A DNA stretch of 30,175 nucleotides from Anaerotignum sp. (GTDB lineage: Bacteria > Bacillota > Clostridia > Lachnospirales > Anaerotignaceae), in the NCBI GenBank assembly GCA_020024255.1, contig JAHHTX010000013.1, positions 1 through 30,175 on the forward strand. The letters are read 5' to 3'. Both the position numbers and the translations under genes were made by a program. Shown piece after piece: positions 16,016-24,039 of this stretch. The notes beneath the pieces were generated by a model. The model ran no database searches, had not been told where the DNA came from, and saw only the letters and a list, made by a program, of their open reading frames with translations. Numbering within the stretch: position 1 is the stretch's first letter; every line of letters starts with the position of its first letter.

Positions 16016-19000
16016 ATGGTTTACAGAATATATGTAGAGAAGAAAGAAGGACTTCGCACAGAAGCAGATGGACTAAGAAGTGATTTAGTCAATTTGCTTG
16101 GCATGAAAAACCTGACAGGTCTTCGGATTTTAAATCGCTACGATGTGGAGCATATGGAAAAAGATTTGTTTGAGAACTGCAAAAAAACGGTTTTTTCTGA
16201 ACCACAGTTAGATGATTTGATGGACGAAATTCCCACAGATGGTGCAACGGTTTTTGCAGTGGAATTTCTTCCCGGTCAGTTTGACCAGAGAGCCAATTCC
16301 GCAGCAGAATGTATTCAGATAATCTCCAAACAGGAAAGACCTCTTGTCAGAAGTGCAAAAGTATATCTTCTATATGGCGATTTGACGGAAAAAGAATTGG
16401 AAGAAGTAAAAAAATATGTAATCAACCCTGTGGAATCCAGAGAAGCAACTCTTGCGCCTTTTGATACACTGGAAGTTGTTTATGAAATTCCTACAGAAGT
16501 AGCAGTATTGGACGGCTTCTGTGACATGGACAAAAATGCTTTGGAACAGTTTATCAAAGACAAAGGTCTTGCTATGGATTTGGATGATATTCTTGTATGC
16601 CAGGCATACTTCAAAGAAGAAAAAAGAGATCCCAGTATTACAGAAATCAAAATGATTGATACATACTGGTCAGACCACTGCCGTCATACAACATTCCAGA
16701 CTACGATTGACAGTGTTAAATTTGAAGACAGCCTTCTTCAGGAGGCTTATGACGAATATCTGGCAACCAGAAAAGCCATCGGCAGAACAAAACCCATTAA
16801 CCTGATGGATATGGGAACCATTATGGCAAAATTCCTGAAACAGCAGGGAAAATTGGATAAATTGGACGAATCCGAAGAAATCAACGCCTGCACAGTAAAA
16901 ATTGATGTGGAAGTAAACGGCAGGACAGAAAAATGGCTGTTGTTGTTCAAAAACGAAACACATAACCATCCTACGGAAATTGAACCTTTTGGTGGTGCGG
17001 CAACCTGCGTTGGCGGTGCAATTCGTGACCCTTTGAGCGGTCGTTCTTATGTTTATGCGGCAATGCGTGTGACAGGTGCAGGAAATCCTTTGACCCCTGT
17101 TTCTGAAACATTGCAGGGAAAACTTCCTCAGCGTAAAATCGTAACTACGGCAGCGGCAGGCTACAGCTCTTATGGTAACCAGATTGGTCTTGCCACAGGG
17201 CAAGTAGACGAATTGTACCATGACGGTTATGTGGCAAAGAGAATGGAAATCGGTGCAGTAATTGGTGCAGCTCCTGCAGAGAATGTACGCAGAGAACGTC
17301 CTGTGGACGGAGATATTGTCATTCTTTTGGGCGGTAAGACAGGCCGTGACGGCTGTGGTGGTGCAACAGGTTCTTCCAAATCTCACACCCTTTCTTCTTT
17401 GGAAAGCTGCGGTGCGGAAGTACAGAAGGGTAATGCACCGGAAGAAAGAAAATTGCAGAGATTGTTCCGTAATGCGGAAGCCTCTCGCCTCATTAAGCGG
17501 TGTAATGACTTTGGTGCAGGTGGTGTTTCTGTTGCTATTGGGGAACTGGCAGATGGTCTTACCATCAATCTTAATGCCGTACCCAAAAAATATGAAGGTC
17601 TTGATGGCACAGAACTTGCAATCAGCGAATCCCAAGAACGTATGGCGGTAGTTGTGGCAGCAGATGATGTGGAACGCTTTAAAGAACTGGCATACGGAGA
17701 AAATCTGGAAGCAACTGTTGTGGCAAAGGTAACAGAAGAGCCCAGACTGGTTATGTATTGGAATGAAAAGAAGATTGTGGATATTTCCCGTGCATTTTTG
17801 GATTCCAATGGTGCAGAAAAGCATATTGACATTGCACCTGATGCACCAAAGCCTTTTGCAAAGGAAATTTCCGATGATTTTGAAAAAGCATATCTGGAAA
17901 TGGCAGGAGATTTGAATGTCTGCTCCAAGCGTGGTTTGTCAGAACGCTTTGATTCCACCATTGGTGCAGGAACAGTGCTTATGCCTTTTGGTGGCAGGAA
18001 TCAGCGTACACCCATTCAGGCTATGGTCAACAAAGTTTCCATGGAAAAGGAAAATGCAGATACTTGCTCTTTGATGGCTTGGGGATATAACCCTTATATT
18101 GCAGAAAAGAGTCCTTTCCATAGTGCATATCTTGCTGTTGTGGAATCTGTTTCCAAATTGGTGGCAACAGGAGCAAAATTTGAAGATGTATATCTGTCAT
18201 TCCAAGAGTACTTTGAAAAACCGATGAAGGATGCAAAACGTTGGGGCAAGCCTATGGCAGCACTTCTTGGGGCTTTTATGGCACAGAAGGAATTGGAAAT
18301 TGCAGCTATTGGTGGTAAAGACTCCATGAGTGGTACTTTTGAACAGATTGACGTACCCCCTACACTGGTTTCTTTTGCGGTGACAACGGAGAATGTATCC
18401 CATATTCTTTCTCCTGAATTTAAAGAGAATGGTCATCAGGTGGTATTGCTCCGTCCTGATTATGATAAGAATGGTCTGCCTACAGGTGACAGCCTGAAAG
18501 CAGTATTTGCCAAAGTCAATGATTTGATGCGTGCAGGTAAGGTATGTGCAGCATATACCCCTACATATGGCGGTGTAGCAGAGGGTATTTTGAAAATGGC
18601 AATGGGAAATGACATTGGTTTTGCTTATGCAGATGGTCTTTCCAAAGAAGACTTGTTTGGCTATGCTTACGGTTCCTTTATTTTGGAACTTACAACAGAA
18701 GAAAGTGTAGGAACTTTGCTGGGCAGAACAGGTGGAGATTGCATTTCCCATGAAGGTGTGCAAATTCCTCTGTCCAAGCTGTATGAAGTGTATGAAGGTA
18801 AACTGGAAGAAATTTATCCTTGTAATATAGAAACAGAGAAAAAGGAAATCCCTGCTTTTACTTACAAGGCAGACAATTTCGCAAAACCCAGACTGCATTT
18901 CGCAAAACCCAAGGTATTGATTCCTGTATTTCCTGGTACAAACTGCGAATACGATTCTGCAAAGGCTATGGAACGTGCCGGTGCAGAGGCAGAAATTTTT

Positions 19001-19702
19001 GTCATCAATAATTTGACAGCAACAGGTATTGCAGATTCCGTAGAATCATTTGCAAAGAAACTTCGTGACAGTCAGATGATATTCATTCCCGGTGGTTTCT
19101 CCGGTGGGGACGAACCTGACGGCTCAGGAAAATTTATTACTGCATTCTTCCGTAATCCTGAAATAAAAGAAGCAGTAACAAACCTTTTGGAAAACAGAGA
19201 TGGTTTGATGTGCGGTGTCTGCAACGGTTTCCAGGCACTGATTAAATTGGGTCTGGTTCCTTATGGTAAGATTATAGATACTGATGAAAATTGCCCAACA
19301 CTGACATACAATACCATTCACAGACACCAGTCTAAATTGGTACGGACAAGAGTGGCATCTAATAAATCTCCTTGGCTTTCCTATGTACAGCCTGGTGATA
19401 TTTTCACAGTGCCGATTTCTCATGGGGAAGGCAGACTGCTGGCAGATGAAACACTTCTTCGTCAGTTGGCAGAAAATGGACAGATTTTGACACAGTATGT
19501 GGACGAAAGCGGTACTCCGACCTATGATGTACAGCACAACCCCAATGGTTCTGCATATGCTGTGGAAGGTCTTCTTTCTCCTGATGGACGTGTACTGGGT
19601 AAAATGGGCCATTCCGAACGTATTGGCGATGGCTTATATCAGAATGTACCTGGTGAATATGATATGAAGTTATTCCGTTCCGCAGTGGAATACTGGAAGT
19701 AA
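16016..19702 (+). CDS. purL: Phosphoribosylformylglycinamidine synthase, single-chain
   Basis: The 1228-residue protein converts FGAR to FGAM using glutamine and ATP. It is the large fused form rather than the three-subunit PurSQL common in Bacillus. The synthase half contains TYWSDHCRHTTFQT near residue 218 and the motif THNHPTEIEPFGGAATC near residue 316. A C-terminal class I glutamine amidotransferase domain starts near residue 965 (VLIPVFPGTNCEYDSA), with the nucleophile in CGVCNGFQ (about Cys1069) and the partner His in SHGEGR (about His1136). No purS or purQ is present, consistent with fusion. It is the last gene of the pur operon and ends 17 nt before the first of two identical-stem hairpins. 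Confidence 0.97.
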   Translation: MVYRIYVEKKEGLRTEADGLRSDLVNLLGMKNLTGLRILNRYDVEHMEKDLFENCKKTVFSEPQLDDLMDEIPTDGATVFAVEFLPGQFDQRANSAAECIQIISKQERPLVRSAKVYLLYGDLTEKELEEVKKYVINPVESREATLAPFDTLEVVYEIPTEVAVLDGFCDMDKNALEQFIKDKGLAMDLDDILVCQAYFKEEKRDPSITEIKMIDTYWSDHCRHTTFQTTIDSVKFEDSLLQEAYDEYLATRKAIGRTKPINLMDMGTIMAKFLKQQGKLDKLDESEEINACTVKIDVEVNGRTEKWLLLFKNETHNHPTEIEPFGGAATCVGGAIRDPLSGRSYVYAAMRVTGAGNPLTPVSETLQGKLPQRKIVTTAAAGYSSYGNQIGLATGQVDELYHDGYVAKRMEIGAVIGAAPAENVRRERPVDGDIVILLGGKTGRDGCGGATGSSKSHTLSSLESCGAEVQKGNAPEERKLQRLFRNAEASRLIKRCNDFGAGGVSVAIGELADGLTINLNAVPKKYEGLDGTELAISESQERMAVVVAADDVERFKELAYGENLEATVVAKVTEEPRLVMYWNEKKIVDISRAFLDSNGAEKHIDIAPDAPKPFAKEISDDFEKAYLEMAGDLNVCSKRGLSERFDSTIGAGTVLMPFGGRNQRTPIQAMVNKVSMEKENADTCSLMAWGYNPYIAEKSPFHSAYLAVVESVSKLVATGAKFEDVYLSFQEYFEKPMKDAKRWGKPMAALLGAFMAQKELEIAAIGGKDSMSGTFEQIDVPPTLVSFAVTTENVSHILSPEFKENGHQVVLLRPDYDKNGLPTGDSLKAVFAKVNDLMRAGKVCAAYTPTYGGVAEGILKMAMGNDIGFAYADGLSKEDLFGYAYGSFILELTTEESVGTLLGRTGGDCISHEGVQIPLSKLYEVYEGKLEEIYPCNIETEKKEIPAFTYKADNFAKPRLHFAKPKVLIPVFPGTNCEYDSAKAMERAGAEAEIFVINNLTATGIADSVESFAKKLRDSQMIFIPGGFSGGDEPDGSGKFITAFFRNPEIKEAVTNLLENRDGLMCGVCNGFQALIKLGLVPYGKIIDTDENCPTLTYNTIHRHQSKLVRTRVASNKSPWLSYVQPGDIFTVPISHGEGRLLADETLLRQLAENGQILTQYVDESGTPTYDVQHNPNGSAYAVEGLLSPDGRVLGKMGHSERIGDGLYQNVPGEYDMKLFRSAVEYWK

Positions 19703-19719
19703 ATAAACAGAGATGCAAC

Positions 19720-19746
19720 GAGGCTGTGGTGTGAAACCACAGCCTC
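19720..19746 (+). repeat. Hairpin, first copy of the purL terminator stem, lacking a T-tract
   Basis: GAGGCTGTGG (19720-19729) pairs perfectly with CCACAGCCTC (19737-19746) around a TGTGAAA loop. The hairpin begins 18 nt after the purL stop. No run of T follows, so as it stands it is a poor intrinsic terminator. A near-identical stem recurs at 19976-19998 with a T-tract. Confidence 0.8.
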
Positions 19747-19974
19747 AGACTGTAGACAAAGAAATTTTTATCTTTTTTCGAAAATGCGGAAGGGCTTGGG
19801 AAACGAAGGGTTTCCCAAATGGAATCCGCAGTGGGAATTCACTTCCCATGAGGAAAAGCAGAAGTTTCAAGGCTTTTTTGCCATGGGAACTTCTGCCTTA
19901 TCCTTCTATCTGTTCGTCAAAGCCTTGAATGAAATGAGGCTTTGACGAAGGGGGGCGACTTTGTCGACACCCTC
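19747..19974 (+). repeat. Structured interspersed repeat, copy A
   Basis: About 228 bp of non-coding DNA recur inverted at 23282-23498; over about 170 aligned bases I count about 19 differences, mostly transitions. It contains serial hairpins: TTGGGAAAC/GTTTCCCAA (19796-19818), a TGGGAA/TTCCCA stem (about 19832-19848), GCAGAAGTT/AACTTCTGC (19858-19896) with an inner GGC-T6-GCC, and a 13-bp perfect stem TTCGTCAAAGCCT/AGGCTTTGACGAA (19913-19949). It ends CGACTTTGTCGACACCCTC (19956-19974), which also folds on GGGGGGCGAC. No open reading frame with a ribosome site is seen. It resembles a MITE or palindromic-unit repeat with no transposase of its own. Confidence 0.85.
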
Positions 19975-20003
19975 GGGCTGTGGCGTGAAACCACAGCCTT
20001 TTT
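19975..20003 (+). terminator. Intrinsic terminator of the pur operon (second stem copy)
   Basis: GGCTGTGG (19976-19983) pairs with CCACAGCC (19991-19998) around CGTGAAA, followed by five T (19999-20003). Apart from one loop base and the outer base pairs, the hairpin equals 19722-19744. It lies 273 nt after purL, beyond repeat copy A, and only 24 nt before the next gene. Confidence 0.8.
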
Positions 20004-20027
20004 GTCATTCTGAGAGGGAGGAAAGTT

Positions 20028-20756
20028 ATGCAGTGTTGGAAAAAAATAAAAGTAGAAAGTGGGCTGCCTTGTGCAAGCTGTGCTTTACGCACAAAAGAAA
20101 CAAAGTGTTCCTGTTTGGCTTATGAAAAAGAGAATATCCCGATTTCTCTGTTAAAACAAGATAAATTCTGCATTTTTTATATGCCTGAAAGTGGTAATTT
20201 AAAAAATGAAGCCAATATGTTCAAGATTTTCTGCAAAAAGGAGGTTTTGGGGTTTATTTACTTTTTTTGTCTACAACTTATCTGTGTAGGATATTTGGCT
20301 TGGTGGGCAGATGCGTACAGAAAATGGTATTTTCTTTGGCTTTTTGGTGTTTTTCTGCTGTCTGTATTGTCCTTTTGCAAAACTGTGTGGAAATTTCGTT
20401 ATTTTTATGAAGGTTTGTATACAGAAGAACAAGAAAAGTTGCAGGAAGAATTTCAAAACCCCCATCTTGTGTATTCCTTATTCATGGGTGAACTGCATCT
20501 TTTGCCTTCTTGTCTTGTCAGCAGAACTATGGGAAACTGGCAGATATTATTTTTTCACGAAATTGAGCGGATGGATATATGGGCATACAGTCAGGCCTAT
20601 GGATTGATAAAAAATTTGCGTCTATATATGAATACCTTGAAAAGATACGAATTTGCATTTTTTGGGAGGCATAAAAAAGAAAGCCAATATGCTATGGCAT
20701 GGATTTATCTGCATAATCCAGCCATAGAGCTTGACAGAGGACAGAAAAAGCAATGA
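20028..20756 (+). CDS. Unrecognised membrane protein with N-terminal Cys cluster
   Basis: I do not recognise this 242-residue protein. The N-terminus carries Cys3, Cys15, Cys18, Cys27 and Cys29 (CASC and CSC pairs), a possible metal or redox site. Two adjacent hydrophobic helices follow (about residues 73-94 and 100-117). A cytoplasmic-looking C-terminal domain of about 120 residues ends in a NPAIELDRG motif. The pattern of two TM helices followed by a domain ending in NP-x-I is reminiscent of bacterial PH-like domain proteins; this is only a resemblance. GGGAGGAAAG lies 5 nt before the ATG. It precedes the ECF sigma gene by 77 nt on the same strand and may belong to its module. Confidence 0.75.
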   Translation: MQCWKKIKVESGLPCASCALRTKETKCSCLAYEKENIPISLLKQDKFCIFYMPESGNLKNEANMFKIFCKKEVLGFIYFFCLQLICVGYLAWWADAYRKWYFLWLFGVFLLSVLSFCKTVWKFRYFYEGLYTEEQEKLQEEFQNPHLVYSLFMGELHLLPSCLVSRTMGNWQILFFHEIERMDIWAYSQAYGLIKNLRLYMNTLKRYEFAFFGRHKKESQYAMAWIYLHNPAIELDRGQKKQ

Positions 20757-20763
20757 AAAAATA

Positions 20764-20792
20764 TTGTACTTTTTGTTGAGATGTGATACATT
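20764..20792 (+). promoter_or_regulatory. Candidate promoter for the sigma/anti-sigma genes
   Basis: TTGTAC (20764-20769), 17 nt, then TACATT (20787-20792) preceded by TGA as an extended -10. The -35 is weak. It lies just after the stop of the preceding gene and about 40 nt before the preferred sigma start. Confidence 0.35.
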
Positions 20793-20833
20793 GGGACAAG
20801 GCAAAAGGATTTCATGAAAGAGAGGTGAATGCG

Positions 20834-21457
20834 GTGGCGGAACAAGAAAAGGATTTGGTGGAACAGGCAAAGCAAGGCAGTATCCAAGCCTTTGAAACAC
20901 TAATATTGACATATGAAAAAATGGTATATAATATTGCGTTTCGGATGTTGCAACACAGCGAAGATGCAAGGGATATTTCCCAAGAGGTATTCCTAAAGGC
21001 ATATCGCAGTTTGGAAAATTTTGACGGAAAATCAAAGTTTTCCACATGGTTATACCGCATTGCTGTAAATACCTGTATTGATGAAATCCGAAAACAGAAG
21101 GGAAAGCTGACTTATTCTTTAGAGGAAGAACTGGAAAGTGCGGAAGGCAGCTATCAAAAACAGTTTGCAGATGCAGGGCAGACACCTGAAGATAGTCTTT
21201 TGCATCAGGAAATGCAAAAAGAAGTTGTAGATGCACTGAATACGCTTTCTGAGGAACATAAAACTGTGGTTGTGCTACGGGATATACAAGGGTTTTCCTA
21301 TGAGGAAATTGCAAAGATGACAAATACTACACTGGGCACAGTAAAGTCCCGTATTGCCCGTGCCAGAAGTCAATTAAAAAACACAATTCTGCAAAATAGG
21401 GAACAAAAGAAAACATATTCTCGTCAGAAAAAAAGAAAGGAGGGAAGAACACCGTGA
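20834..21457 (+). CDS. ECF-family RNA polymerase sigma factor
   Basis: The 207-residue protein is a group IV (ECF) sigma factor of the RpoE/SigW type. Region 2 is visible in FETLILTYEKMVYNIAFRML, DARDISQEVFLKAYRSL and FSTWLYRIAVNTCIDEIR; region 4 as a helix-turn-helix in GFSYEEIAKMTNTTLGTVKSRIARAR. There is no region 1 or 3. The GTG at 20834 is preferred because AGAGGTG lies 6 nt upstream; a GTG at 20783 would add 17 residues with no ribosome site. It overlaps the anti-sigma gene by 4 nt (GTGA), so the regulator pair is co-translated. Its target promoters cannot be deduced here; no matching ECF promoter was found upstream. Confidence 0.92.
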   Translation: MAEQEKDLVEQAKQGSIQAFETLILTYEKMVYNIAFRMLQHSEDARDISQEVFLKAYRSLENFDGKSKFSTWLYRIAVNTCIDEIRKQKGKLTYSLEEELESAEGSYQKQFADAGQTPEDSLLHQEMQKEVVDALNTLSEEHKTVVVLRDIQGFSYEEIAKMTNTTLGTVKSRIARARSQLKNTILQNREQKKTYSRQKKRKEGRTP

Positions 21458-22422
21458 ATATCATGAGTTGTACAGAATGCAGCGATAAAATATGGGATTA
21501 TTTAGATGGTACATTATCAGAAACGGAGCAGACAGAAATACAGGCACACTTGGAAAGCTGCAATGTCTGCAAAGCAGAATTGGAAGAAATTGCAAACATT
21601 AGAAAAGAACTTCATGGACTTCCCTTCGTAGAACTACCGGAAGGGTATCATGCAGAACTGATGCAAAAATTGCAGGAGGAAACGAAGGTTCTTCTTTTCA
21701 GAAAGAAAAAAGAACGCAGATGGAAACCTTATAGCCTTATTGCAGCAGCATTACTTGTTGTAGCGGCAATTGGCGGCATTGACAGCATACAGAAATATCA
21801 ATCGGTTGTGCTGACGGCAGAGGAGAAAACAGGTGTAAAATCGAAAGAAATATCGCCTGCTAAGGAAATACCCGCAAAAGGGAAAGCAAAAACAGAAATA
21901 CCTACTCAGCCAAAAGCAATCCAAAAGAAAGAGCCGCAGGCAGTTCCAAAGGAGACAGCCCAAAGAGAAGTGCCAAAAGCAGAAATGCAGGAACCAAAAG
22001 TGCAGGAACCAGAAGTGCAGACAGATACCTCTCCAGAACCGCTGACACCCCAAAAGCAGTCCCTGCAGCAGATGCCTCTAAAGTCAACACCGCAGCCACG
22101 GACGGCGGAAAAAACAGAAGTTAGGGAAGATATGCCCATGACTATGAGTTTTCGTTCGGAAAATAAAGCACATACAGAACACAATGTCAATTTGTTTGTG
22201 GAAGATACACAAAAAACGTTATTGGCACTTCGTCAACTAGGGGAGAGTTTGGATATATGGGAAGAAGATGCAGGAGAGGACTTTATTTTGTTTTCCATGA
22301 CGAAAGAACAGACTTCAACATTTTATGCCAAGCTGAATGAACTGGGCACCTCTGAGATTATGGAAGGGGAAGAAGGAAACCAAGACATTGTTTTGATTAA
22401 AGTGATTATCAAAACGCAATAA
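21454..22422 (+). CDS. Zinc-finger transmembrane anti-sigma factor
   Basis: The 322-residue protein probably sequesters the sigma factor encoded just before it. The N-terminal zf-HC2 domain shows His32-x3-Cys36-x2-Cys39 in AHLESCNVC, with an additional CTEC pair. A single TM helix lies at about residues 93-109 (YSLIAAALLVVAAIGG) after a basic KKKERRWK stretch. Outside the membrane comes a Lys/Pro/Gln/Glu-rich linker (about residues 128-215) with tandem QEPKVQEPEVQ, then a compact domain to the end, perhaps the sensor. The start is GTG 21454 overlapping the sigma stop, with GGAGGG about 10 nt upstream; ATG 21463 is possible. The signal sensed is unknown. Confidence 0.88.
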   Translation: MNIMSCTECSDKIWDYLDGTLSETEQTEIQAHLESCNVCKAELEEIANIRKELHGLPFVELPEGYHAELMQKLQEETKVLLFRKKKERRWKPYSLIAAALLVVAAIGGIDSIQKYQSVVLTAEEKTGVKSKEISPAKEIPAKGKAKTEIPTQPKAIQKKEPQAVPKETAQREVPKAEMQEPKVQEPEVQTDTSPEPLTPQKQSLQQMPLKSTPQPRTAEKTEVREDMPMTMSFRSENKAHTEHNVNLFVEDTQKTLLALRQLGESLDIWEEDAGEDFILFSMTKEQTSTFYAKLNELGTSEIMEGEEGNQDIVLIKVIIKTQ

Positions 22423-22454
22423 AAGCTGTACAGAGAAAGACTGAAGGAGAGAGA

Positions 22455-23276
22455 ATGACAATGTGGGAAAAAACGAATTTTCATACCCATACTACCTTTT
22501 GTGACGGAAAAAATACGCCACAAGAAATGGCAGATGCTGCTTTTGCAAAGGGATTTACGCGTTTGGGCTTTTCCGGTCACAGCTATACTGCCTATGATGA
22601 AAGTTATTGTATGTCTAAAGAAGGGACAAGGGAATACAAGAATGAAGTGTTGGCTTTGCAGAAAGCCTATGTTGGCAAAATGGAAATCTATTGCGGCATA
22701 GAACAAGATTTCTATGCAGAACAGCAGGCGGAAGATTTTGACTATATCATTGGTTCTGTTCATGCAATATTTGCAGATGGGGCATATCATAATGTAGATG
22801 AATCGCCGGAGACGATGAAACGCACAGTGCAGGTATGTTTTGGGGGAGATTATCTTCGTTATGCAGAGCAATATTTTGAAACGGAAGCACAAGTGGCAGA
22901 AAAAACGAAAGCGGATATTGTAGGGCATTTTGACCTTATCACAAAATTTAATGAAGGGGACAGATATTTTGATACCCAAAGTAAAAGATACCGTTTTTCG
23001 GCACTTGAAGCTATGGAAGAACTCTTGAAGAAAGATATTCCTTTTGAAATCAACACAGGAGCAATTTCCCGTGGTTACCGCAAGGAGCCATATCCTGATC
23101 TGTTTTTGCTGAAGGAATTGCAGAAACGGGGCGGCAAAATATTGCTTTCTTCTGACAGCCACAGCTGTGATTCTCTGGATTTTGGTTTTGAAGATGCAAA
23201 AGAAAGAGCCAAGGTGGCAGGATTTCGTTCGGTTTTGTGTTGGACAGCAAAAGGCTGGGAAGAAATGCCCCTTTGA
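22455..23276 (+). CDS. PHP-family phosphatase, HisJ/HisK histidinol-phosphatase type
   Basis: The 273-residue protein has the PHP metal-binding pattern: NFHTHTTFCDG at residues 8-18, GFSGHSY near 41, YCGIEQDF near 79, GSVHAIF near 101, DIVGHFDLI near 156 and LLSSDSHS near 236. This matches the histidinol-phosphate phosphatase branch, which dephosphorylates L-histidinol phosphate, although PHP members also act on other phosphates and no his genes are nearby. ATG 22455 and ATG 22461 are both possible, with AAGGAG upstream. It follows the anti-sigma gene by 32 nt, so it may be co-transcribed. Repeat copy B begins 5 nt after its stop. Confidence 0.85.
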   Translation: MTMWEKTNFHTHTTFCDGKNTPQEMADAAFAKGFTRLGFSGHSYTAYDESYCMSKEGTREYKNEVLALQKAYVGKMEIYCGIEQDFYAEQQAEDFDYIIGSVHAIFADGAYHNVDESPETMKRTVQVCFGGDYLRYAEQYFETEAQVAEKTKADIVGHFDLITKFNEGDRYFDTQSKRYRFSALEAMEELLKKDIPFEINTGAISRGYRKEPYPDLFLLKELQKRGGKILLSSDSHSCDSLDFGFEDAKERAKVAGFRSVLCWTAKGWEEMPL

Positions 23277-23281
23277 TATGA

Positions 23282-23498
23282 TTTGTCGACACCCTTCGTC
23301 AAAGATTCATTTCATGCAAGGCTTTGACAAGCAGACAGAAGAATAAAGCAGAAGTTCCAATGGCAAAAAAGCCTTGAAACTTCTGCTTTTTCTTATGGGA
23401 AATGAATTTCCATTGCGGATTCCATTTGGGAACCCCTTCGTTTCCCAACCCCTTTTGCATTTTTGAAAAAGGGTAGAAACGACTTTTTCGACACCCTC
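23282..23498 (-). repeat. Structured interspersed repeat, copy B (inverted relative to copy A)
   Basis: Read on the minus strand this copy matches copy A base for base over long stretches, including GCAGAAGTTTCAAGGC and the paired arms of every hairpin. Its plus-strand ends read TTTGTCGACACCC (23282-23294) and CGACTTTTTCGACACCCTC (23480-23498). Compared with A, the first stem has one mismatch and the CAAAG stem loses some pairs but keeps a G-T wobble in place of a C-G pair. The copy fills the space between the PHP gene and the terminator hairpin at 23499. Confidence 0.85.
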
Positions 23499-23543
23499 AG
23501 AGAAGGACAGTTGGAATATGTTCCAACTGTCCTTCTCTTTTTT
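23499..23543 (+). terminator. Intrinsic terminator between convergent genes
   Basis: An 18-bp perfect stem (23499-23516 with 23521-23538, arms beginning AGAGAAGGACAG) has a 4-nt loop and five T (23539-23543). The T-tract is on the plus strand, so it ends transcripts from the sigma/PHP side. The nrdG stop codon lies at its edge; on the minus strand the hairpin is present but no T-tract follows. Confidence 0.9.
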
Positions 23544-24039
23544 ATCCTTTCCAAAGCACGATATTTCCTTGTTCCAGCGTTTTTTTTACATCAATGGTAC
23601 GCTGATTTCTACTGCCTTTAAATCGCAGTTCCAAAGACCGCTCTGACAAAAGAAATCGTCCGTCTACCAAAATATCCGTATGGTGGAGCAGATTTAATTT
23701 CTCTTTATCTTGTTCTGCCCATAACTCTTCCCAAGTATATCCGGTAAATGTCCAGACATTCAACCCTAGTTTATGGGATTCCTCTGCCAAAAGTGTACAG
23801 GGAATGGGTTGCATAAAAGGGTCACCCCCGGAAAGGGTAATGCCATCTAAAAGGGGATTTTCCTTTATCACGTTCATGATATCTTCAGTATCAGACCAGA
23901 AACCGCCTTTGGGATCGTGGGTTTGTGGATTATGGCAGCCGGAACAGTGGTGGGGACAGCCCTGTGTAAATACGGTGAAACGAAATCCGTTGCCATCTAC
24001 AATGGAATCGTTGACAACACCGCTTATTTTAATTCTCAT
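23542..24039 (-). CDS. nrdG: Anaerobic ribonucleotide reductase activating protein (radical SAM)
   Basis: The 165-residue activase uses SAM and a 4Fe-4S cluster to generate the glycyl radical on NrdD. The cluster motif C-x3-C-x2-C is seen in GCPHHCSGC near residue 30, followed by LSGGDPF near residue 70, typical of the radical SAM fold. The length is normal. The ATG at 24039 overlaps the last 11 nt of nrdD, so the two are coupled. It faces the convergent PHP gene and ends at the terminator stem. Confidence 0.96.
   Translation of the reverse strand: MRIKISGVVNDSIVDGNGFRFTVFTQGCPHHCSGCHNPQTHDPKGGFWSDTEDIMNVIKENPLLDGITLSGGDPFMQPIPCTLLAEESHKLGLNVWTFTGYTWEELWAEQDKEKLNLLHHTDILVDGRFLLSERSLELRFKGSRNQRTIDVKKTLEQGNIVLWKG

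Noticed and set aside
19731..20010. TGAAAC in both terminator loops as an ECF sigma -35 element
   Set aside because: No CGTA/CGTC-type -10 is found at 15-17 nt; the hexamer is explained by the hairpin loop and arm.
20783..20833. Upstream GTG start for the sigma factor
   Set aside because: No ribosome site; the additional residues do not resemble ECF N-termini, while GTG 20834 has AGAGGTG.
19975..23281. Composite transposon bounded by the inverted repeats
   Set aside because: No transposase or integrase is encoded between them; kept only as a question under the repeat finding.
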